DNA from: Clostridia bacterium
GTDB lineage: Bacteria; Bacillota; Clostridia; DUPQ01
Assembly: GCA_030592085.1 (NCBI GenBank)
Contig: JAUUZV010000086.1
Coordinates: 1 to 9,652 of the forward strand
Length of the DNA: 9,652 bases
Direction: 5' to 3'
This document shows positions 5,761 to 9,652 of this stretch, piece after piece; position 1 is the stretch's first letter; every line of letters begins with the position of its first letter. Below the pieces are notes generated by a model, which saw only the letters and a list, made by a program, of their open reading frames with translations, did no database searches and had not been told where the DNA came from. A program made the translations under genes and the position numbers.

Positions 5761-7524
5761 ATGAGCTCAAAAATGACAAAAAAAGATTATATAATTATTA
5801 TTATTATGACAGTGCTTTATTTTGCACTAGCATTAATTAATTTAGGTGATTTTAATGCTCCTCAAACAGGTTATGTTGCAGGAGGTTCAAATAGAGAATT
5901 TATCATTGATTTTGATGAAGAAAAACAACTAGATAAAATAATGTATTACTGTGGTTTAGGTGAAGACTGGTATTCAGTTATTGCTTATGATGTTTATTAT
6001 CTTAACGATCAAGGTGAATATATAGAGTTGATTACTTTAGAAAAATTTAGTAATGATATGTTTAAATGGAAACAAGCAAATGTTGATGCTTTGACATCTT
6101 CTCTTCGTTTTGTTTCTAAATATTTTACTAATGAAGAGAAAAATATTAGAGGTAATGGAGGAGAATTACTAGAAATTGCAATTTATGAGCAAGGAAATGA
6201 TCAGCCAATACCAATAATAAATCATCAAATTATTACTGATTCAGCAAGTGGCTCTGTCAATTTATTTGATGAACAAGAATTTGCTGTATATGAATCAACA
6301 TTTATGAACACAACATACTTTGATGAAGTATATTTTCCTAGAACAGCATATGAATATATTAATGGACTACTTCCCTATGAAAATACTCACCCTCCACTTG
6401 GAAAAATTATCATAACATGGGGAATTAGAATTTTTGGATTTACACCTTTTGGATGGAGAATTATGGGTGCTTTATTTGGAGCATTAATGTTACCTATGAT
6501 GTATGTGTTTGGAAAGAGAGTATTTAAAACAACTTTTCTAGCATTTGTTCCAGCATTTTTAATGATGTTTGATTTTATGCATTTTACTCAAACACGAATT
6601 GGAACAGTTGATGGATACCTAGCATTCTTTATTCTTGTTATGTTTTACTATATGAATCAATACTTTATGAAAAAATCATATGAAATTAAATTTAGGGTAA
6701 ATATTTATCCACTAATAGTGAGCGGAATTTTCTTTGGATTAGCAGCTTCTGTTAAATGGATTGGTTTATATGCAGGAGCTGGAATTGCCATAATATTCTC
6801 TTTGAAACAATTTCTTGAAATACGAGATTATAGAGCAGGGTTAATTGCAAATAAAAAATTTATTATTAACACTATGATTCCCACATTATTATTATGTTTA
6901 ATTTTCTTCATTGTAATTCCAGGATTAATATACTTTGCTACTTTTAAACCAATTTTTAATTATTCTGGTACAGAAACAGTTATAGCTGATTTTTTAAGCT
7001 CACAAAAACATATGTATACATACCATGCAGGAGTTGTTACAACGCATCCATATGCTTCTCCTTGGTGGCAGTGGCCTGCTATGGTTAGACCTGTGTATTT
7101 TTATCAATTAAAAACACCTGTAGAAGGAATGTGGGGAGCTATTGCTTCATTTGGTAATCCAATGGTATGGTGGACAGGGTTTATATGTATGTTAACTACA
7201 GTTGTACTAGCATGGAATAAAAAGGACAAACGTGTAGTATTTATTTATGTGGCATACTTATCATTATTATTACCATGGGCTATTGCTCCAAGAAAAATAA
7301 CATTCTTATATCATTATTTTTCATGTGTTCCTTTTATCATTTTTGCCATAACATATAATATAGAACATATCTTACAAAAGTATAAGAAAAGTAAAAAAAT
7401 TATTATATTATATCTAATATTAGTAGCCGTATTGTTTGCTGTATTCTATCCAGCATTAACAGGGATTGAAGTGCCATTAAAGTATATTGAATCACTTAGA
7501 TGGTTACCCTCTTGGTTCTTTTAA
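5761..7524 (+). CDS. PMT-family (GT39) mannosyltransferase
   Basis: A 587-residue polytopic GT-C glycosyltransferase of the protein O-mannosyltransferase family, which transfers mannose from polyprenyl-phosphate-mannose to Ser/Thr of exported proteins. The first helix (about 10-28) is followed by a soluble segment (about 33-155). That segment resembles the beta-rich, discoidin-like domain I associate with bacterial members; this comparison is from memory. The catalytic loop follows: FDEVYF with D188-E189, then THPPLGK (209-215). DFMHFTQTRIGTVDGY (271-286), ASVKWIGLY (329-337), SPWWQWP (433-439) and FLYHYF (515-520) are all PMT hallmarks. About eleven helices are apparent, and the length suits a complete bacterial enzyme. 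GGGGA at 5752-5756 is only 4 nt from the ATG; the next ATG (5773) is 16 nt away, so the first is preferred. It heads a + strand run with two lipoproteins, which are possible substrates. The actual sugar may not be mannose. Confidence 0.9.
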   Translation: MSSKMTKKDYIIIIIMTVLYFALALINLGDFNAPQTGYVAGGSNREFIIDFDEEKQLDKIMYYCGLGEDWYSVIAYDVYYLNDQGEYIELITLEKFSNDMFKWKQANVDALTSSLRFVSKYFTNEEKNIRGNGGELLEIAIYEQGNDQPIPIINHQIITDSASGSVNLFDEQEFAVYESTFMNTTYFDEVYFPRTAYEYINGLLPYENTHPPLGKIIITWGIRIFGFTPFGWRIMGALFGALMLPMMYVFGKRVFKTTFLAFVPAFLMMFDFMHFTQTRIGTVDGYLAFFILVMFYYMNQYFMKKSYEIKFRVNIYPLIVSGIFFGLAASVKWIGLYAGAGIAIIFSLKQFLEIRDYRAGLIANKKFIINTMIPTLLLCLIFFIVIPGLIYFATFKPIFNYSGTETVIADFLSSQKHMYTYHAGVVTTHPYASPWWQWPAMVRPVYFYQLKTPVEGMWGAIASFGNPMVWWTGFICMLTTVVLAWNKKDKRVVFIYVAYLSLLLPWAIAPRKITFLYHYFSCVPFIIFAITYNIEHILQKYKKSKKIIILYLILVAVLFAVFYPALTGIEVPLKYIESLRWLPSWFF

Positions 7525-7540
7525 GAAGGAATTTGTATAA

Positions 7541-7621
7541 TTGATTAAAACATACAGACAACTACTTATAATTATTTTTATATTTATTTTATTTTGTTAT
7601 ACTATTATTATCAATTATTAG
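7541..7621 (+). CDS. Possible 26-residue single-pass membrane peptide
   Basis: A short frame starts with TTG at 7541, 16 nt after the PMT stop codon, preceded by GAAGGA (7525-7530) at a spacing of 10 nt. It ends with TAG at 7619-7621. The peptide has a basic N-terminus (IKTYRQ) and one hydrophobic stretch of about 16 residues (LLIIIFIFILFCYTII), so it would be a one-pass membrane peptide. I recognise no family. Support is the well-placed ribosome site and position inside an otherwise tight operon. Against it are the TTG start, the small size and the A+T-rich background that easily yields Ile/Phe/Leu runs. It could be leader sequence of the lipoprotein gene instead. Confidence 0.35.
   Translation: MIKTYRQLLIIIFIFILFCYTIIINY
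7595..7603 (+). promoter_or_regulatory. Possible extended -10 promoter for the lipoproteins
   Basis: TGTTATACT is an extended -10 element (TG-N-TATACT) 33 nt before the first lipoprotein start codon. No credible -35 box lies 16-18 bp upstream. It would start transcription near 7610 and let the lipoproteins be expressed apart from the PMT gene. Chance is quite possible in this composition. Confidence 0.35.
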
Positions 7622-7636
7622 GGAAGAGAAGGCAGA

Positions 7637-9127
7637 ATGATGAAAAAAATAATTATTATTATATTATTAACATGTTTGCTAGTTAGTTGTACTACTGCTC
7701 CTGAAGAAGAGGAAATTATCTATACACCACTTAACCCAGTAGATTCATTAAATATTCAATGTATAGGTAATACAAGAGCCAAGTATTTTGAACATGAAAC
7801 TTGGTCAGTTTATCTTAAAATTAAATATAATATTTCAATTAAATTAAATTATGATAGCAACACAGATGAAAATATTATTTATATACCAAAAGGTAACAAT
7901 ATGTATTCAAGTGTAACTCGTGCATATAATGAACTTGCTAATAGTCAAAACGCTATAGATCTTTCACAATATTATGAACGTTACGAGTGGAATCAATATA
8001 TTGATGAAAAGTATATAAATCATGTAACTGATGAAGATGGAATTTATTCAATTCCAATTGTTAGTTCAGGTTATTTAACTCCTAGATTTTATGATAAAGA
8101 ATTATTGGATCAATTAGAGATGGATGTACCTACAACCTTAGTACAATTCTATGATTTTTTACTTGCAGCAAAAAATCATAATAGCGATATAGAAACTTAT
8201 ACACCTATCTATTTAAATTCTAATGAATTACTACTAGGTTTATCTGATATTTTTAGAGGATATAATCTTTACTTAAATGATTCAGGTTCTAGCACCATTG
8301 GATATAATCCTAATACACAATCATATGAAGATATCATGTTTTCACCAGCTATTTATGAAGCAGGAGAGTATATTCGCACACTGCTTTTAAATGATTTACT
8401 CTACATATATGGTTTGAATACTATAGCTGATAATTTAATACCAAGTGATTATAAAATGGAATTATATCCATCTCAAGTACACTTTGCTACAGAGTTGAAT
8501 AGAAACTTTGAGCAAGGAGACTTATTATACAATTACAATGCTAATATTCCTGAATATGATTATCTTAAAGGATACTATCTGTCTGGGAATAATGAAGAAA
8601 ATCTAGTCAAAGTAAAAAAAGATGTTTCTTTTTATGTTTTTCCAAAAACTTTAAATAACCCTGATGAAACAATAGAATTATTTAATCAGATATTTACCAA
8701 TAATAAATATTTCTATGACTTTAGTTATGGTATAGAAGGAACAAATTACACACGAGAAAATGAAGAAATAACATTTATTAAACCTATCGTTGGAAGTTAT
8801 CCTAACTTACAATTATTAACTAGCAAAGAACAATACTTACTACAAACACCTGATAATATATTTTTAAAATCAGCACCTTCACTATTGTTTTATGAAGAAA
8901 ACTCCTTTGACCTTATGGTAAATAGTTTAAGAACTACAACGAAGGATGAAAACAATAATGAACCATTTAAACTATTATTCTATCAAGGTGTATCCGTTGT
9001 TGATGCTGTTATGGAATATCGTCAAGTGTTCCTGCGAAGTGGGATGAAAGAAAAAGTAAAAGAACTTAACGAAATGATTGGTACAACTTCGAATTATGCA
9101 TATATAGCAGGAGGACAAGAAGAATGA
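7637..9127 (+). CDS. Lipoprotein, sugar-ABC solute-binding type
   Basis: A 496-residue predicted surface lipoprotein. The signal peptide MMKKIIIIILLTCLLVSC ends in a lipobox with Cys18 as lipid anchor, followed by a short acidic linker (APEEEE). The body looks like a family 1 extracellular solute-binding protein of the LipO/LplA type. Supporting patterns are TPRFYDKELLDQL then VPTTLVQFYDFL (148-175), GYNPNTQSYEDIMFSP (222-237), and YGIEGTNY (364-371) in the usual late position. Such proteins capture oligosaccharides or other solutes for an ABC importer, but no permease or ATPase gene is visible here. Two adjacent ATGs are possible: GAAGG (7628-7632) is 4 nt from the first and 7 nt from the second, so the ATG at 7640 (495 residues) is likelier. 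The gene overlaps the next lipoprotein by ATGA, and the two are paralogs. Ligand unknown. Confidence 0.8.
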   Translation: MMKKIIIIILLTCLLVSCTTAPEEEEIIYTPLNPVDSLNIQCIGNTRAKYFEHETWSVYLKIKYNISIKLNYDSNTDENIIYIPKGNNMYSSVTRAYNELANSQNAIDLSQYYERYEWNQYIDEKYINHVTDEDGIYSIPIVSSGYLTPRFYDKELLDQLEMDVPTTLVQFYDFLLAAKNHNSDIETYTPIYLNSNELLLGLSDIFRGYNLYLNDSGSSTIGYNPNTQSYEDIMFSPAIYEAGEYIRTLLLNDLLYIYGLNTIADNLIPSDYKMELYPSQVHFATELNRNFEQGDLLYNYNANIPEYDYLKGYYLSGNNEENLVKVKKDVSFYVFPKTLNNPDETIELFNQIFTNNKYFYDFSYGIEGTNYTRENEEITFIKPIVGSYPNLQLLTSKEQYLLQTPDNIFLKSAPSLLFYEENSFDLMVNSLRTTTKDENNNEPFKLLFYQGVSVVDAVMEYRQVFLRSGMKEKVKELNEMIGTTSNYAYIAGGQEE

Positions 9128-9652
9128 AAAAACTATTAATATTACTAATAATTTTAATGTTATTAGTAAGCTGTCAAAAAGTAAGTAATATAATTCCAGC
9201 CATTAATACAAATAACCCTGATAATCCAAAACCATCAATAACAACAAGTACTAATAACATAGAAGAGGTAAACTCACTTACTATAATATATCCAGTTATG
9301 ACAAATAAAAAAGAAAAATTAGAAATTTCAACTTGGGAACAATACTTCAGCAATACTTATAATATTGACTTACACATTGAATTTATTAATTTCGAAGGAC
9401 CTAAGTATGCCTTTGAAAATGATCTTGAAGGAATACTCTATCTAACTAATGGAAATTTATTTATTTATAGTCAGTATATTAATTTAATTATTAATAAGTA
9501 TGATGTATATTCAATGAATGAGTATTTTGAAGAATATAACTGGACACAGTATATTAATGAAAAATATATTATACCAGTAACCTTAAACGATGAAATTAAG
9601 GCAGTCCCTTGTTTATCAAATGCAGTTACCTTTCCAAGGTACTATAATAAGG
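9124..9652 (+). CDS. Second solute-binding-type lipoprotein, 3'-partial
   Basis: The first 176 residues of a gene that runs past the window end. A lipoprotein signal peptide (MKKLLILLIILMLLVSC) places the anchor at Cys17. A longer Asn/Pro/Ser/Thr-rich linker follows (about 20-50, with NPDNPKPSITTSTNN) and would space the protein from the membrane. Residues 131-176 align without gaps to residues 109-154 of the preceding lipoprotein with 21 of 46 identical, including YNW/YEW, QYI-x-EKYI and PR-aromatic-Y-x-K. The two genes are therefore tandem paralogs. Start and stop overlap as ATGA at 9124-9127, and AGGAGG at 9109-9114 sits 9 nt before the ATG, so translation is probably coupled. Role is inferred from the paralog: solute capture at the cell surface, ligand unknown. 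Confidence 0.85.
   Translation, partial: MKKLLILLIILMLLVSCQKVSNIIPAINTNNPDNPKPSITTSTNNIEEVNSLTIIYPVMTNKKEKLEISTWEQYFSNTYNIDLHIEFINFEGPKYAFENDLEGILYLTNGNLFIYSQYINLIINKYDVYSMNEYFEEYNWTQYINEKYIIPVTLNDEIKAVPCLSNAVTFPRYYNK

Noticed and set aside
5761..9127. Mycoplasma-type code with TGA as Trp
   Set aside because: Trp is TGG in all genes, and TGA at 9125-9127 ends a gene exactly at an ATGA overlap with a new lipoprotein start. Reading through reaches a stop a few codons later.

Overview
The window is strongly A+T-rich bacterial DNA using the standard bacterial code: TGG encodes Trp throughout and TGA ends a gene at 9125-9127. Purine-rich Shine-Dalgarno sites, Gram-positive-style Sec and lipoprotein signal peptides, a LysM domain and a PMT-type glycosyltransferase point to a low-GC Gram-positive lineage (Bacillota or a walled relative of the Mollicutes). 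The genus cannot be fixed from sequence alone. No rRNA, tRNA, CRISPR array or mobile element was seen.

Layout. (1) Positions 3-1848, + strand: the 3' part of a Gpi18-like multi-membrane glycosyltransferase, overlapped by a short-chain dehydrogenase resembling the NYC1/NOL group. The pair ends at a bidirectional terminator near 1851-1877. (2) Positions 1893-5685, - strand: a secreted 5'-nucleotidase with a C-terminal LysM domain, preceded by its own good promoter and a leader of about 190 nt. Upstream of that lies a two-gene unit: a URO-D/methyltransferase-fold protein followed by a PHP-family (histidinol-phosphatase-like) phosphoesterase. (3) Positions 5761-9652, + strand: a full-length PMT-family (GT39) mannosyltransferase, a possible 26-residue membrane peptide, and two tandem paralogous lipoproteins of the sugar-ABC solute-binding type. 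The second lipoprotein runs off the window. Regions 2 and 3 diverge from a 75-bp gap with a palindrome that supplies a -10 box on both strands.

How the genes may work together. Two membrane glycosyltransferases that would use polyprenyl-linked sugars, plus surface lipoproteins and a wall-binding nucleotidase, suggest a cell-surface region: glycan or protein glycosylation, nutrient capture and nucleotide salvage. The PMT and lipoproteins probably share transcripts, so O-mannosylation of the lipoproteins is possible but unproven. Most genes belong to known families. The less explained items are the lipoprotein pair with no transporter in view, the small membrane peptide, the long nucleotidase leader, and the true role of the NYC1/NOL-like reductase.
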